The notes: generated by a model not told the origin, from the sequence alone. A stretch of 64,000 nucleotides of DNA from Glandiceps talaboti (GCF_964340395.1 NC_135559.1:15704563-15768562), one strand, 5' to 3'; counted from the stretch's first letter, positions 13,961 to 28,605 are shown. Numbers and translations: made by a program.

Positions 13961-16900
13961 TGGTATGTACGGGTTTAGTTTGGGTAACTATGGGATATAT
14001 GATGTGGTATGTAGTGATTTAGGTTGGGTAGCTATGGGATAGATGATCAGGGATGTAATGATTTAGGTTGGGTAGCTATGGAATAGATAATCAGGGATGT
14101 AAGGATTTGGCTTGGGTAGATGTGGGATAGATGATCAGAGGATGTAATGATTTAGGTTGGGTAGCTATGGGATAGATGATCAGGGATGTAATGATTTAGG
14201 TTGGGTAGTTATGGGATAGATGATCAGGGATGTAATGATTTAAGTTGGGTAGTTATGGGATAGATGATCAGGGGTGTAATGATTTAGGTTGGGTAGTTAT
14301 GGGATAGATGATTAGGGGTGGAATGATTTAGGTTGGGTAGCTATGGGATAGACGATCAGGGATGTAGTGATTTAGGTTGGGTAGCTATGGGATAGATGAT
14401 CAGGGACGTAGTGATTCAGGTTGGGAAGCTATGGGATAGATGATCAGGGGTGTAATGATTTAGGTTGGGTAGTTATTGAATAGATGATCAGGGATGTAAT
14501 GATTTAGGTTGGGTAGCTATGGGATAGATGATCAGGGATGTACGGATTTAGGTTGGGTAGCTATAGGATAGATGATCTGGTATGTAGTGATTTAGGTTGG
14601 GTAGCTATGGGATAGATGATCAGGGATGTAATGATTTAGGTTGGGTACCTATGAAAAAGATAATCAGGGATGTAATGATTTGGGTTGGATAGATATGGGA
14701 TAGATGATCAGGGATGTAATGATTTAGGTTGGGTAGTTATGGGAAAGATGATCAGGGATGTAATGATTTAGGTTGGGTAGTTATGGGATAGATGATCAGG
14801 GGTGTAATGATTTAGGTTGGGTAGTTATGGGATAGATGATCAGGGGTGTAATGATTTAGGTTGGGTAGCTATGGGATAGATGATCAGGGATTTACGGATT
14901 TAGGTTGGGTAGCTATGGGATAGATGATCAGGGATGTAATGATTTAGGTTGGGTTGTTATGGAAAATTTGCTCAGGGATGTAATGATTTAGGTTGTGTAG
15001 CTATGGGATAGACGATCAGGGATGTAGTGATTTAGGTTCTGTAGCTATGGGATAGATGATCAGGGGTGTAATAATTTAGGTTGGGTAGTTATGTAATAAA
15101 TGATCAGGGATGTAATGATTTAGGTTGGGTAGCTATGGGGTAGATGATCAGGGATGTACGGGTTTATTTTGGGTAGCTATGGGATAGATGATGTGGTATG
15201 TAGTGATTTAGGTTGGGTAGCTATGGGATAGATGATCAGGGATGTAATGATTTAGGCTGGGTAGCTATGGAATAGATAATCAGGGATGTAAGGATTTGGG
15301 TTGGGTAGATATGGGATACATGATCAGGGGATGTAATGATTTAGGTTGGGTAGGTATGGGATAGATGATCAGGGATGTAATGATTTAGGTTGGGTAGTTA
15401 TGGGTTAGATGGTCAGGGATGTAATGATTTAGGTTGGGTAGTTATGGGATAGATGATCAGGGGTGTAATGATTTAGGTTGGGTAGTTATGGGATAGATGA
15501 TCAGGGGTGTAATGGTTTAGGTTGGATAGCTATGGGATAGATGATCAGGGGTGTAATGGTTTAGGTTGGGTAGCTATGGGATAGATGATCAGGGGTGTAA
15601 TGATTTAGGTTGGGTAGTTATGGGATAGATGATCAGGGGTGTAATGATTTAGGTAGGGTAGTTATGGGAAAGATGATGAGGGATGTAATGATTTAGGTTG
15701 GGTAGTTATGGGATAGATGATCAGGGGTGTAATGATTTTTGGTTGGGTAGTTATGGAATAGATGCTCAGGGATGTAATGATTTAAGTTGTGTAGCTTTTG
15801 GATAGACGATCAGGGATGTAGTGATTTTGGTTGGGTAGCTACGGGATAGATGGTCAGGGATGTAGTGATTTAGGTTGGGTAGCTATGGGATAGATGATCA
15901 GGGGTGTAATGATTTAGGTTTGGTAGTTATGGAATAGATTATCAGGGATGTAATGATTTAGGTTTGGTAGCTATGGGGTAGATGATCAGGGGTGTAAGGA
16001 TTTGGGTTGGGTAGATATGGGATAGATGATCAGGGATTTAATGATTGAGGTTGGTAGCTATGGCATAGATGATGAGGGATGTAATGATTTAGGTTGGGTA
16101 GCTATGGGATAGGTGGTCATGGATTTAATGATTTAGGTTGGGTAGGTATGGGATAGACGATCAGGGATGTAATGATATAGGTTGGGTAGTTATGGAATAG
16201 ATGCTCAGGGGTGTAATGATTTAGGTTGTGTAGCATTGGGATAGACGATCAGGGATGTAGTGATTTAGGTTGAGTAGCTATGGGATAGATGATCAGGGAC
16301 GTAGTGATTTAGGTTGGGTAGCTATGGGATAGATGATCAGGGGTGTATTGATTTAGGTTGGGTAGTTATTGAATAGATGATCAGGGATGTAATGATTTAG
16401 GTTGGGTAGCTATGGGATAGATGATCAGGGATGTACGGATTTAGGTTGGGTAGCTATGGGATAGATGATCTGGTATGTAGTGATTTAGGTTGGGTAGCTA
16501 TGGGATAAATGATCAGGGATGTAATGATTTAGGTTGGGTAGCTATGGAATAGATAATCAGGGATGTAAGGATTTGGGTTGGGTAGATATGGGATAGATGA
16601 TCTGGGATGTAAGGATTTAGGTTGGGTAGTTATGGGAAAGATGATAAGGGATGTAATGATTTAGGTTGGGTAGTTATTGGATAGATGATCAGGGGTGTAA
16701 TGATTTAGGTTGGGTAGTTATGGAATAGATGCTCAGGGATGTAATGATTTAGGTTGTGTAGCTATGGGATAGACGATCAGGGATGTATTGATTTAGGTTG
16801 GATAGCAACGGGATAGATGATCAGGGACGTAGTGATTTAGGTTGTGTAGCTATGGGATAGATGATCAGGGGTGTAATGATTTAGGTTGGGTAGCTATGGG

Positions 16901-19432
16901 ATAGATGACCAGGGATTTACGGATTTAGGTTGGGTAGCTATGGGATAGATGATCAGGGATGTAATGATTTAGGTTGGGTAGCTATGGGATAGACGATCAG
17001 GGATGTAGTGATTTAGGTTGGGTAGCTATGGGATAGATGATCAGGGGTGTAATGATTTAGGTTGGGTAGTTATGGAATAGATGCTCAGGGATGTAATGAT
17101 TTAGGTTGTGTAGCTATGGGATAGACGATCAGGGACGTAGTGATTTAGGTTGTGTAGCTATGGGATAGATGATCAGGGGTGTAATGATTTAGGTTGGGTA
17201 GTTATGGAATAGATGATCAGGGATGTAATGATTTAGGTTGGGTAGCTATGGGATAGATGATGTGGTATGTAGTGATTTAGGTTGGGTAGCTATGGGATTG
17301 ATGATCAGGGATGTAATGATTTAGGTTGGGTAGCTATGGAATAGATAATCAGGGATGTAAGGATTTGGGTTGGGTAGATATGTGATAGATGATCAGGGGA
17401 TGTAATGATTTAGGTTGGGTAGCTATGGGATAGATGATCAGGGATGTAATGATTTAGGTTGGGTAGTTATGGGATAGATGATCAGGGATGTAATGATTTA
17501 GGTTGGGTAGTTATGGGATAGATGATAAGGGGTGTAATGATTTAGGTTGGGTAGTTATGGGATAGATGATCAGGGGTGGAATGATTTAGGTTGGGTAGCT
17601 ATGGGATAGACGATCAGGGATGTAGTGATTTAGGTTTGGTAGCTATGGGATAGATGATCAGGGGTGTAATGATTTAGGTTGGGTAGTTATGGAATAGATG
17701 ATCAGGGATGTAATGATTTAGGTTTGGTAGCTATGGGATAGATGATCAGGGATGTAATAATTTAGGTTGTGTAGCTATGGGATAGATGATCAGGGGTGTA
17801 ATGATTTAGGTTGGGTAGCTATGGGATAGATTATCAGGGATGTAATAATTTAGGTTGGGTAGCTATGGGATAGATGATCAGGGATGTAATGATTTAGGTT
17901 GGGTAGTTATGGGATAGATGATCAGGGGTGGAATGATTTAGGTTGGGTAGCTATGGGATAGACGATCAGGGATGTAGTGATTTAGGTTGGGTAGCTATGG
18001 GATAGATGATCAGGGGTGTAATGATTTAGGTTGGGTAGTTATGGAATAGATGCTCAGGGATGTAATGATTTAGGTTGTGTAGCTATGGGATAGACGATCA
18101 GGGATGTAATGATTTAGGTTGGGTAGCAACGGGATAGATGATCAGGGACGTAGTGATTTAGGTTGTGTAGCTATGGGATAGATGATCAGGGGTGTAATGA
18201 TTTAGGTTGGGTAGTTATGGAATAGATGATCAGGGATGTAATGATTTAGGTTGGGTAGCTATGGGGTAGATGATCAGGGATGTACGGGTTTAGTTTGGGT
18301 AGCTATGGGATAGATGATGTGGTATGTAGTGATTTAGGTTGGGTAGCTATGGGATTGATGATCAGGGATGTAATGATTTAGGTTGGGTACCTATGGAATA
18401 GATTATCAGGGATGTAAGGATTTGGGTTGGGTAGATATGGGATAGATGATCAGGGGATGTAATGATTTAGGTTGGGTAGCTATGGGATAGATGATCAGGG
18501 ATGTAATGATTTAGGTTGGGTAGTTATGGCATAGATGATCAGGGATGTAATGATTTAGGTTGGGTAGTTATGGGATAGATGATCAGGGGTGTAATGATTT
18601 AGGTTTGGTTGTTATTGAATAGATGATCAGGGATGTAATGATTTAGGTTGGGTAGTTATGGGATAGATGATCAGGGATGTAATGATTTAGGTTGGGTAGT
18701 TATTGAATAGATGATCAGGGATGTAATGATTTAGGTTGGGTAGCTACGGGATAGATGATCAGGGATGTACGGATTGAGGTTGTGTAGCTATGGGATAGAT
18801 GATCTGGTATGTAGTGATTTAGGTTGGGTAGCTATGGGATAGATGATCAGGGATGTAATGATTTAGGTTGGGTAGCTATGGAATAGATAATCAGGGATGT
18901 AATGATTTGGGTTGGGTAGATATGGGATAGATGATCAGGGATGTAATGATTTAGGTTGGGTAGTTATGGGATAGATGATCAGGTGTGTAATGATTTAGGT
19001 TGGGTAGTTATGGGATAGATGATCAGGGGTGTAATGATTTAGGTTGGGTAGCTATGGGATAGATGATCAGGGATTTACGGATTTAGGTTGTGTAGCTATG
19101 GGATAGATGATCAGGGATGTAATGATTTAGGTTGGGCAGTTATGGAATAGATGCTCAGGGATGTAATGATTTAGGTTGTGTAGCTATGGGATAGACGATC
19201 AGGGATGTAGTGATTTAGGTTGGGTAGCTACGGGATAGATGATCAGGGACGTAGTGATTTAGGTTGTGTAGCTATGGGATAGATGATCAGGGGTGTAATG
19301 ATTTAGGTTGGGTAGTTATGGGAAAGATGATCAGGGATGTAATGATTTAGGTTGGGTAGTTATTGGATAGATGATCAGGGGTGTAATGATTTAGGTTGGG
19401 TAGTTATGGGATAGATGATCAGGGGTGTAATG

Positions 19433-20050
19433 ATTTCGGTTGGGTAGCTATGGGATAGATGATCAGGGATTTACGGATTTAGGTTGGGTAGCTATGGGAT
19501 AGATGATCAGGGATGTAATAATTTAGGTTGGGTAGTTATGGAATAGATGCTCAGGGATGTAATGATTTAGGTTGTGTAGCTATTTGATAGACGATCAGGG
19601 ATGTAGTGATTTAGGTTGGGTAGCTACGGGATAGATGATCAGGGACGTAGTGATTTAGGTTGTGTAGCTATGGGATAGAAGATCAGGGGTGTAATGCTTT
19701 AGGTTGGGTAGTTATGGGATAGATGATCAGGGGTGTAATGATTTCGGTTGGGTAGCTATGGGATAGATGATCAGGGATTTACGGATTTAGGTTGGGTAGC
19801 TATGGGATAGATGATCAGGGATGTAATAATTTAGGTTGGGTAGTTATGGAATAGATGCTCAGGGATGTAATGATTTAGGTTGTGTAGCTATTTGATAGAC
19901 GATCAGGGATGTAGTGATTTAGGTTGGGTAGCTACGGGATAGATGATCAGGGACGTAGTGATTTAGGTTGTGTAGCTATGGGATAGAAGATCAGGGGTGT
20001 AATGCTTTAGGTTGGGTAGTTATGGAATAGATGATCAGGGATGTAATGAT
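19433..20050 (+). repeat. 308-bp (7-unit) tandem duplication in satellite
   Basis: The variant GATTTCGGTTGGG at 19433 reappears at 19741, exactly 308 bp or seven 44-bp units later. The following variants (GATTTACGG, AATAATTTAGG, GCTATTTGATAG, GATAGAAGATCAGG, GTAATGCTTTAGG) keep the same order in both copies. It is a small recent expansion. Confidence 0.8.
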
Positions 20051-21239
20051 TTAGGTTGGGTAGCTATGGGATAGATGATGTGGTATGTAGTGATTTAGGT
20101 TGGGTAGCTATGGGATTGATGATCAGGGATGTAATGATTTAGGATGGGTACCTATGGAATAGATAATCAGGGATGTAAGGATTTGGGTTGGGTAGATATG
20201 GGATAGATGATCAGGGGATGTAATGATTTAGGTTGGGTAGCTATGGGATAGATGATCAGGGATGTAATGATTTAGGTTTGGTAGTTGTCGGATAGATGAT
20301 CAGGGATGTAATGATTTAGGTTGGGTAGTTATGGGATAGATGATCAGGGGTGTAATGATTTAGGTTGGGTAGTTATGGGATAGATGATCAGGGGTGGAAT
20401 GATTTAGGTTGGGTAGCTATGGGATAGACGATCAGGGATGTAGTGATTTAGGTTGGGTAGCTATGGGATAGATGATCAGGGGTGTAATGATTTAGGTTGG
20501 GTAGTTATGGAATAGATGGTCAGGGATGTAATGATTTAGGTTGGGTTGCTATGGGATAGATGATCAGGGATGTAATAATTTAGGTTGTGTAGCTATGGGA
20601 TAGATGATCAGGGGTGTAATGATTTAGGTTGGGTAGCTATGGGATAGATGATCAGGGATGTAATAATTTAGGTTGGGTAGCTATGGGATAGATGATCAGG
20701 GGTGTAATGATTTAGGTTGGGTAGTTATGGAATAGATGCTGAGGGATGTAATGATTTAGGTTGTGTAGCTATGGGATACACGATCAGGGATGTAGTGATT
20801 AAGGTTGGGTAGCAACGGGATAGATGATCAGGGACGTAGTGATTTAGGTTGTGTAGCTATGGGATAGTTGATCAGGGGTGTAATGATTTAGGTTGGGTAG
20901 TTATGGAATAGATGATCAGGGATGTAATGATTTAGGTTGGGTAGGTATGGGATAGATGATCAGGGATGTAATAATTTAGGTTGGGTAGCTATGGGATAGA
21001 TGATCAGGGGTGTAATGATTTAGGTTGGGTAGTTATGGTATAGATGCTCAGGGATGTAATGATTTAGGTTGTGTAGCTATGGGATAGACGATCAGGGATG
21101 TAGTGATTAAGGTTGGGTAGCAACGGGATAGATGATCAGGGACGTAGTGATTTAGGTTGTGTAGCTATGGGATAGATGATCAGGGGTGTAATGATTTAGG
21201 TTGGGTAGTTACGGAATAGATAATCTGGGATGAAATGAT

Positions 21240-24200
21240 TTAGGTTGGGTAGTTATGGGATAGATGATCAGGGGTGTAATGATTTAGGTTGGGTAGTTAT
21301 TGAATAGATGATCAGGGATGTAATGATTTAGGTTGGGTAGTTATGGGATAGATGATCAGGGATGTAATGATTTAGGTTGGATAGTTATTGAATAGATGAT
21401 CAGGGATGTAATGATTTAGGTTGGGTAGCTACGGGATAGATGATCAGGGATGTACGGATTTAGGTTTGGTAGCTATGGGATAGATGATCTTGTATGTAGT
21501 GATTTAGGTTGGGTAGCTATGGGATAGATGATCAGGGATGTAATGATTTAGGTTGGGTAGCTATGGAATAGATAATCAGGGATGTAATGATTTGGGTTGG
21601 GTAGATATGGGATAGATGATCAGGGATGTAATGATTTAGGTTGGGTAGTTATGGGATAGATGATCAGGTGTGTAATGATTTAGGTTGGGTAGTTATGGGA
21701 TAGATGATCAGGGGTGTAATGATTTAGGTTGGGTAGCTATGGGATAGATGATCAGGGATTTACGGATTTAGTTTGGGTAGCTATTGGATAGATGATCAGG
21801 GATGTAAGGATTTAGGTTGGGCAGTTATGGAATAGATGCTCAGGGATGTAATGATTTAGGTTGTGTAGCTATGGGATAGACGATCAGGGATGTAGTGATT
21901 TAGGTTGGGTAGCTACGGGATAGATGATCAGGGACGTAGTGATTTAGGTTTGTAGCTATGGGATAGATGATCAGGGGTGTAATGATTTAGGTTGGGTAGT
22001 TATGGGAAAGATGATCAGGGATGTAATGATTTAGGTTGGGTAGTTATTGGATAGATGATCAGGGGTGTAATGATTTAGGTTGGGTAGTTATGGGATAGAT
22101 GATCAGGGGTGTAATGATTTAGGTTGGGTAGCTATGGGATAGATGATCAGGGATTTACGGATTTAGGTTGGGTAGCTATGGGATAGATGATCAGGGGTGT
22201 AATGATTTAGGTTGGGTAGTTATGGAATAGATGATCAGGGATGTAATGATTTAGGTTGGGTAGCTATGGGGTAGATGATCAGGGATGTACGGGTTTAGTT
22301 TGGGTAGCTATGGGATAGATGATGTGGTATGTATTGATTTAGGTTGGGTAGCTATGGGATTGATGATCAGGGATGTAATGATTTAGGTTGGGTGCCTATG
22401 GAATAGATAATCAGGGATGTATGGATTTGGGTTGGGTAGATATGGGATAGATGATCAGGGGATGTAATTATTTAGGTTGGGTAGCTATGGGATAGATGAT
22501 CAGGGATGTAATGATTAATAGGTTGGGTAGTTATGGGATAGATGATCAGGGATGTAATGATTTAGGTTGGGTAGTTATGGGATAGATGATCAGGGGTGTA
22601 ATGATTTAGGTTGGGTAGTTATGGGATAGATGATCAGGGGTGGAATGATTTAGGTTGGGTAGCTATGGGATAGACGATCAGGGATATAGTGATTTAGGTT
22701 GGATAGCTATGGGATAGATGATCAGGGACGTAGTGATTTATGTCGGGTAGCTATGGGATAGATGATCATTGGTGTAATGATTTAGATTGGGTAGCTATGG
22801 GATAGATGATCAGGGATGTAATGATTTAGATTGGGTAGCTATGGGATAGATGATCAGGGATGTACGGATTTAGGTTGGGTAGCTATGGGATAGATGATCT
22901 GGTATGTAGTGATTTAGGTTGGGTAGCTATGGGATAGATGATCAGGGATGTAATAATTTAGGTTGGGTGGCTATGGAATAGATAATCAGGGATGTAATGA
23001 TTTGGGTTGGGTAGATATGGGATAGATGATCAGGGATGTAATGATTTAGGTTGGGTAGTTATGGGATAGATGATCAGGGGTGTAATGATTTAGGTTGGGT
23101 AGTTATGGGATAGATGATCAGGGGTGTAATGATTTAGGTTGGGTAGCTTTGGAATAGATGATCAGGGATTTACGGATTTAGGTTGGGTAGCTATGGGATA
23201 GATGATCAGGGATGTACGGATTTAGGTTTGGTAGCTATGGGATAGATGATCTTGTATGTAGTGATTTAGGTTGGGTAGCTATGGGATAGATGATCAGGGA
23301 TGTAATGATTTAGGTTGGGTAGCTATGGAATAGATAATCAGGGATGTAATGATTTGGGTTGGGTAGATATGGGATAGATGATCAGGGATGTAATGATTTA
23401 GGTTGGGTAGTTATGGGATAGATGATCAGGTGTGTAATGATTTAGGTTGGGTAGTTATGGGATAGATGATCAGGGGTGTAATGATTTAGGTTGGGTAGCT
23501 ATGGGATAGATGATCAGGGATTTACGGATTTAGGTTGGGTAGCTATTGGATAGATGATCAGGGATGTAAGGATTTAGGTTGGGCAGTTATGGAATAGATG
23601 CTCAGGGATGTAATGATTTAGGTTGTGTAGCTATGGGATAGACGATCAGGGATGTAGTGATTTAGGTTGGTTAGCTACGGGATAGATGATCAGGGACGTA
23701 GTGATTTAGGTTTGTAGCTATGGGATAGATGATCAGGGGTGTAATGATTTAGGTTGGGTAGTTATGGGAAAGATGATCAGGGATGTAATGATTTAGGTTG
23801 GGTAGTTATTGGATAGATGATCAGGGGTGTAATGATTTAGGTTGGGTAGTTATGGGATAGATGATCAGGGGTGTAATGATTTAGGTTGGGTAGCTATGGG
23901 ATAGATGATCAGGGATTTACGGATTTAGGTTGGGTAGCTATGGGATAGATGATCAGGGGTGTAATGATTTAGGTTGGGTAGTTATGGAATAGATGATCAG
24001 GGATGTAATGATTTAGGTTGGGTAGCTATGGGGTAGATGATCAGGGATGTACGGGTTTAGTTTGGGTAGCTATGGGATAGATGATGTGGTATGTATTGAT
24101 TTAGGTTGGGTAGCTATGGGATTGATGATCAGGGATGTAATGATTTAGGTTGGGTGCCTATGGAATAGATAATCAGGGATGTATGGATTTGGGTTGGGTA

Positions 24201-26890
24201 GATATGGGATAGATGATCAGGGGATGTAATTATTTAGGTTGGGTAGCTATGGGATAGATGATCAGGGATGTAATGATTAATAGGTTGGGTAGTTATGGGA
24301 TAGATGATCAGGGATGTAATGATTTAGGTTGGGTAGTTATGGGATAGATGATCAGGGGTGTAATGATTTAGGTTGGGTAGTTATGGGATAGATGATCAGG
24401 GGTGGAATGATTTAGGTTGGGTAGCTATGGGATAGACGATCAGGGATATAGTGATTTAGGTTGGATAGCTATGGGATAGATGATCAGGGACGTAGTGATT
24501 TATGTCGGGTAGCTATGGGATAGATGATCATTGGTGTAATGATTTAGATTGGGTAGCTATGGGATAGATGATCAGGGATGTAATGATTTAGATTGGGTAG
24601 CTATGGGATAGATGATCAGGGATGTACGGATTTAGGTTGGGTAGCTATGGGATAGATGATCTGGTATGTAGTGATTTAGGTTGGGTAGCTATGGGATAGA
24701 TGATCAGGGATGTAATAATTTAGGTTGGGTGGCTATGGAATAGATAATCAGGGATGTAATGATTTGGGTTGGGTAGATATGGGATAGATGATCAGGGATG
24801 TAATGATTTAGGTTGGGTAGTTATGGGATAGATGATCAGGGGTGTAATGATTTAGGTTGGGTAGTTATGGGATAGATGATCAGGGGTGTAATGATTTAGG
24901 TTGGGTAGCTTTGGAATAGATGATCAGGGATTTACGGATTTAGGTTGGGTAGCTATGGGATAGATGATCAGGGATGTAATGATTTAGGTTGGGTAGTTAT
25001 GGAATAGATGCTCAGGGATGTAATGATTTATGTTGTGTAGCTATGGGATAGACGATCAGGGATGTAGTGATTTAGGTTGGGTAGCTACGGGATAGATGAT
25101 CAGGGACGTAGTGTTTTAGGTTGTGTAGCTATGGGATAGATGATCAGGGGTGTAATGATTTAGGTTGGGTAGTTATGGAATAGATGATCAGGGATGTAAT
25201 GATTTAGGTTGGGTAGCTATGGGGTAGATGATCAGGGATGTACGGGTTTAGTTTGGGTAGCTATGGGATAGATGATGTGGTATGTAGTGATTTAGGTTGG
25301 GTAGCTATGGGATAGATGATCAGGGATATAATGATTTAGGTTGGGTAGCTATGGAATAGATAATCAGGGATGTAAGGTTTTGGGTTGGGTAGATGTGGGA
25401 TAGATGATCAGGAGATGTAATGATTTAGGTTGGGTAGCTATGGGATAGATAATCAGGGATGTAATGATTTAGGTTGGGTAGTTATGGGATAGATGATCAG
25501 GGATGTAATGATTTAGGTTGGGTAGTTATGGGATAGATGATCAGGGGTGTAATGATTTAGGTTGGGTAGCTATGGGATAGATGATCAGGGATGTAATGAT
25601 TAATAGGTTGGGTAGTTATGGGATAGATGATCAGGGGATGTAATTATTTAGGTTGGGTAGCTATGGGATAGATGATCAGGGATGTAATGATTAATAGGTT
25701 GGGTAGTTATGGGATAGATGATCAGGGATGTAATGATTTAGGTTGGGTAGTTATGGGATAGATGATCAGGGGTGGAATGATTTAGGTTGGGTAGCTATGG
25801 GATAGACGATCAGGGATATAGTGATTTAGGTTGGATAGCTATGGGATAGATGATCAGGGACGTAGTGATTTATGTCGGGTAGCTATGGGATAGATGATCA
25901 TTGGTGTAATGATTTAGGTTGGGTAGTTATTGAATAGATGATCAGGGATGTAATGATTTAGATTGGGTAGCTATGGGATAGATGATCAGGGATGTACGGA
26001 TTTAGGTTGGGTAGCTATGGGATAGATGATCTGGTATGTAGTGATTTAGGTTGGGTAGCTATGGGATAGATGATCAGGGATGTAATAATTTAGGTTGGGT
26101 GGCTATGGAATAGATAATCAGGGATGTAATGATTTGGGTTGGGTAGATATGGGATAGATGATCAGGGATGTAATGATTTAGGTTGGGTAGTTATGGGATA
26201 GATGATCAGGGGTGTAATGATTTAGGTTGGGTAGTTATGGGATAGATGATCAGGGGTGTAATGATTTAGGTTGGGTAGCTTTGGAATAGATGATCAGGGA
26301 TTTACGGATTTAGGTTGGGTAGCTATGGGATAGATGATCAGGGATGTAATGATTTAGGTTGGGTAGTTATGGAATAGATGCTCAGGGATGTAATGATTTA
26401 TGTTGTGTAGCTATGGGATAGACGATCAGGGATGTAGTGATTTAGGTTGGGTAGCTACGGGATAGATGATCAGGGACGTAGTGTTTTAGGTTGTGTAGCT
26501 ATGGGATAGATGATCAGGGGTGTAATGATTTAGGTTGGGTAGTTATGGAATAGATGATCAGGGATGTAATGATTTAGGTTGGGTAGCTATGGGGTAGATG
26601 ATCAGGGATGTACGGGTTTAGTTTGGGTAGCTATGGGATAGATGATGTGGTATGTAGTGATTTAGGTTGGGTAGCTATGGGATAGATGATCAGGGATATA
26701 ATGATTTAGGTTGGGTAGCTATGGAATAGATAATCAGGGATGTAAGGTTTTGGGTTGGGTAGATGTGGGATAGATGATCAGGAGATGTAATGATTTAGGT
26801 TGGGTAGCTATGGGACAGATAATCAGGGATGTAATGATTTAGGTTGGGTAGTTATGGGATAGATGATCAGGGATGTAATGTTTTAGGTTG
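21240..26890 (+). repeat. 1762-bp and 1370-bp higher-order repeats
   Basis: GATCTTGTATGTAGTG at 21489 recurs at 23251, and GATTAATAGG at 22513 recurs at 24275; both offsets are 1762 bp (about 40 units). Further on, GTAGTGTTTTAGG near 25108 recurs near 26478, an offset of 1370 bp. The copies appear almost identical along their length, so this right-hand third of the array was built by recent large duplications. Confidence 0.8.
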
Positions 26891-28605
26891 GGTAGTTATG
26901 GGATAGATGATCAGGGGTGTAATGATTTAGGTTGGGTAGTTATGGGATAGATGATCAGGGGTGTAATGGTTTAGGTTGGGTAGCTATGGGATAGATGATC
27001 AGGGGTGTAATGATTTAGGTTGGGTAGTTATGGGATAGATGATCAGGGGTGTAATGATTTAGGTTGGGTAGTTATGGGAAAGATGATGAGGGATGTAATG
27101 ATTTAGGTTGGGTAGTTATGGGATAGATGATCAGGGGTGTAATGATTTAGGTTGGGTAGCTATGGGATAGATGATCAGGGATTTACGGATTTAGGTTGGG
27201 TAGCTATGGGATAGATGATCAGGGATGTAATGATTTAGGTTGGGTAGTTATGGAATAGATGCTCAGGGATGTAATGATTTAGGTTGTGTAGCTATGTGAT
27301 AGACGATCAGGGATGTAGTGATTCAGGTTGGGTAGCTACGGTATAGATGGACAGGGATGTAGTGATTTAGGTTGGGTAGCTATGGGATAGATGATCAGGG
27401 GTGTAATGATTTAGGTTGGGTAGTTATGGAATAGATTATCAGGGATGTAATGATTTAGGTTTGGTAGCTATCGGGTAGATGATCAGGGATGTACGGGTTT
27501 AGTTCGGTTAGCTATGGGATAGATGATGTGGTATGTAGTGATTTAGGTTGGGTAGCTATGGGATAGATGATCAGGGATGTAATGATTTAGGTTGGGTAGC
27601 TATGGAATAGATAATCAGGGATGTAAGGATTTGGGTTGGGTATATATGGGATAGATGATCAGGGGATGTAATGATTTAGGTTGGGTAGCTATGGGATAGA
27701 TGATCGGGGATGTAATGATTTAGGTTGGGTAGTTATGGGAAAGATGATCAGGGATGTAATGATTTAGGTTGGGTAGTTATGGGATAGATGATCAGGGGTG
27801 TAATGATTTAGGTTGTGTAGTTATGGGATAGATGATCAGGGGTGTAATGATTTAGGTTGGGTAGCTATGGGATAGATGATCAGGGATGTACGGATTTAGG
27901 TTAGGTAGCTATGGGATAGATGATCAGGGATGTAATGATTTAGGTTGGGTAGCTATGGGATAGATGATCAGGGATATACGGATTTAGGTTGGGTAGCTAT
28001 GGGATAGACGATCAGGGATGTAATGATTTAGGTTGGGTAGCTATGGGATAGATGATCAGGGATGTAATGATTTAGGTTGTGTAGCTATGGGATAGATGAT
28101 CAGTGATGTAATGATTTAGGTTGGGTAGCTATGGGATAGATGATCAGGGATGTAATGATTTAGGTTGGGTAGCTATGGGATAGATGATCAGGGATGTAAT
28201 GATTTAGGTTGGGTAGCTATGGGATAGATGGTCAGGGATGTAATGATTTAGGTTGGGTAACTATGGGATAGATGATCAGGGATGTAATGATTTAGGTTGG
28301 GTAGCTATGGGATAGATGATCAGGAATGTACGGATTTAGGTTGGGTAGGTATGGGATAGACGATCAGGGATGTAATGATTTAGGTTGGGCAGCTATGGGA
28401 TAGATGATCAGGGATGTAATGATTTAGGTTGTGTAGCTATGGGATAGATGATCAGGGATGTAATGATTTAGGTTGGGTAGCTATGGAAATGATAATCAGG
28501 GATGTAATGATTTAGGTTGGGTAGCTATGGGATAGATGATCAGGGATGTAATGATTTAGGTTGGGTAGCTATGGGATAGATGATCAGGGATGTAATGATT
28601 TAGGT

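Larger units (their letters stand above)
1..28605 (+). repeat. Giant 44-bp satellite DNA array
   Basis: About 650 head-to-tail copies of a 44-bp unit fill the first 28.6 kb with no other sequence inserted. Conserved words in each unit are TTAGGTTGGGTAGCTATGG and then GATAGATGATCAGGGATGTA. Units are mostly 44 bp, with 43-48 bp variants such as GGGGATG insertions, GATTTTATAGG and GATTAATAGG. The canonical unit has about 16 G, 14 T, 12 A and only 2 C, so the strands differ strongly. Because 44 is not a multiple of 3 and the unit is rich in TAG, TGA and TAA, no reading frame of 60 codons exists on either strand. The array runs off the left edge of the window and stops abruptly near 28605. It looks like heterochromatic satellite (pericentromeric, subtelomeric or interstitial); its function and chromosome position cannot be seen. 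I do not recognise it as a named satellite. Confidence 0.97.

Noticed and set aside
1-28605. CRISPR-like repeat array or telomere
   Set aside because: Units are directly adjacent with no unique spacers, and although TTAGG and TTGGG words occur there are no (TTAGGG)n or other telomeric runs.
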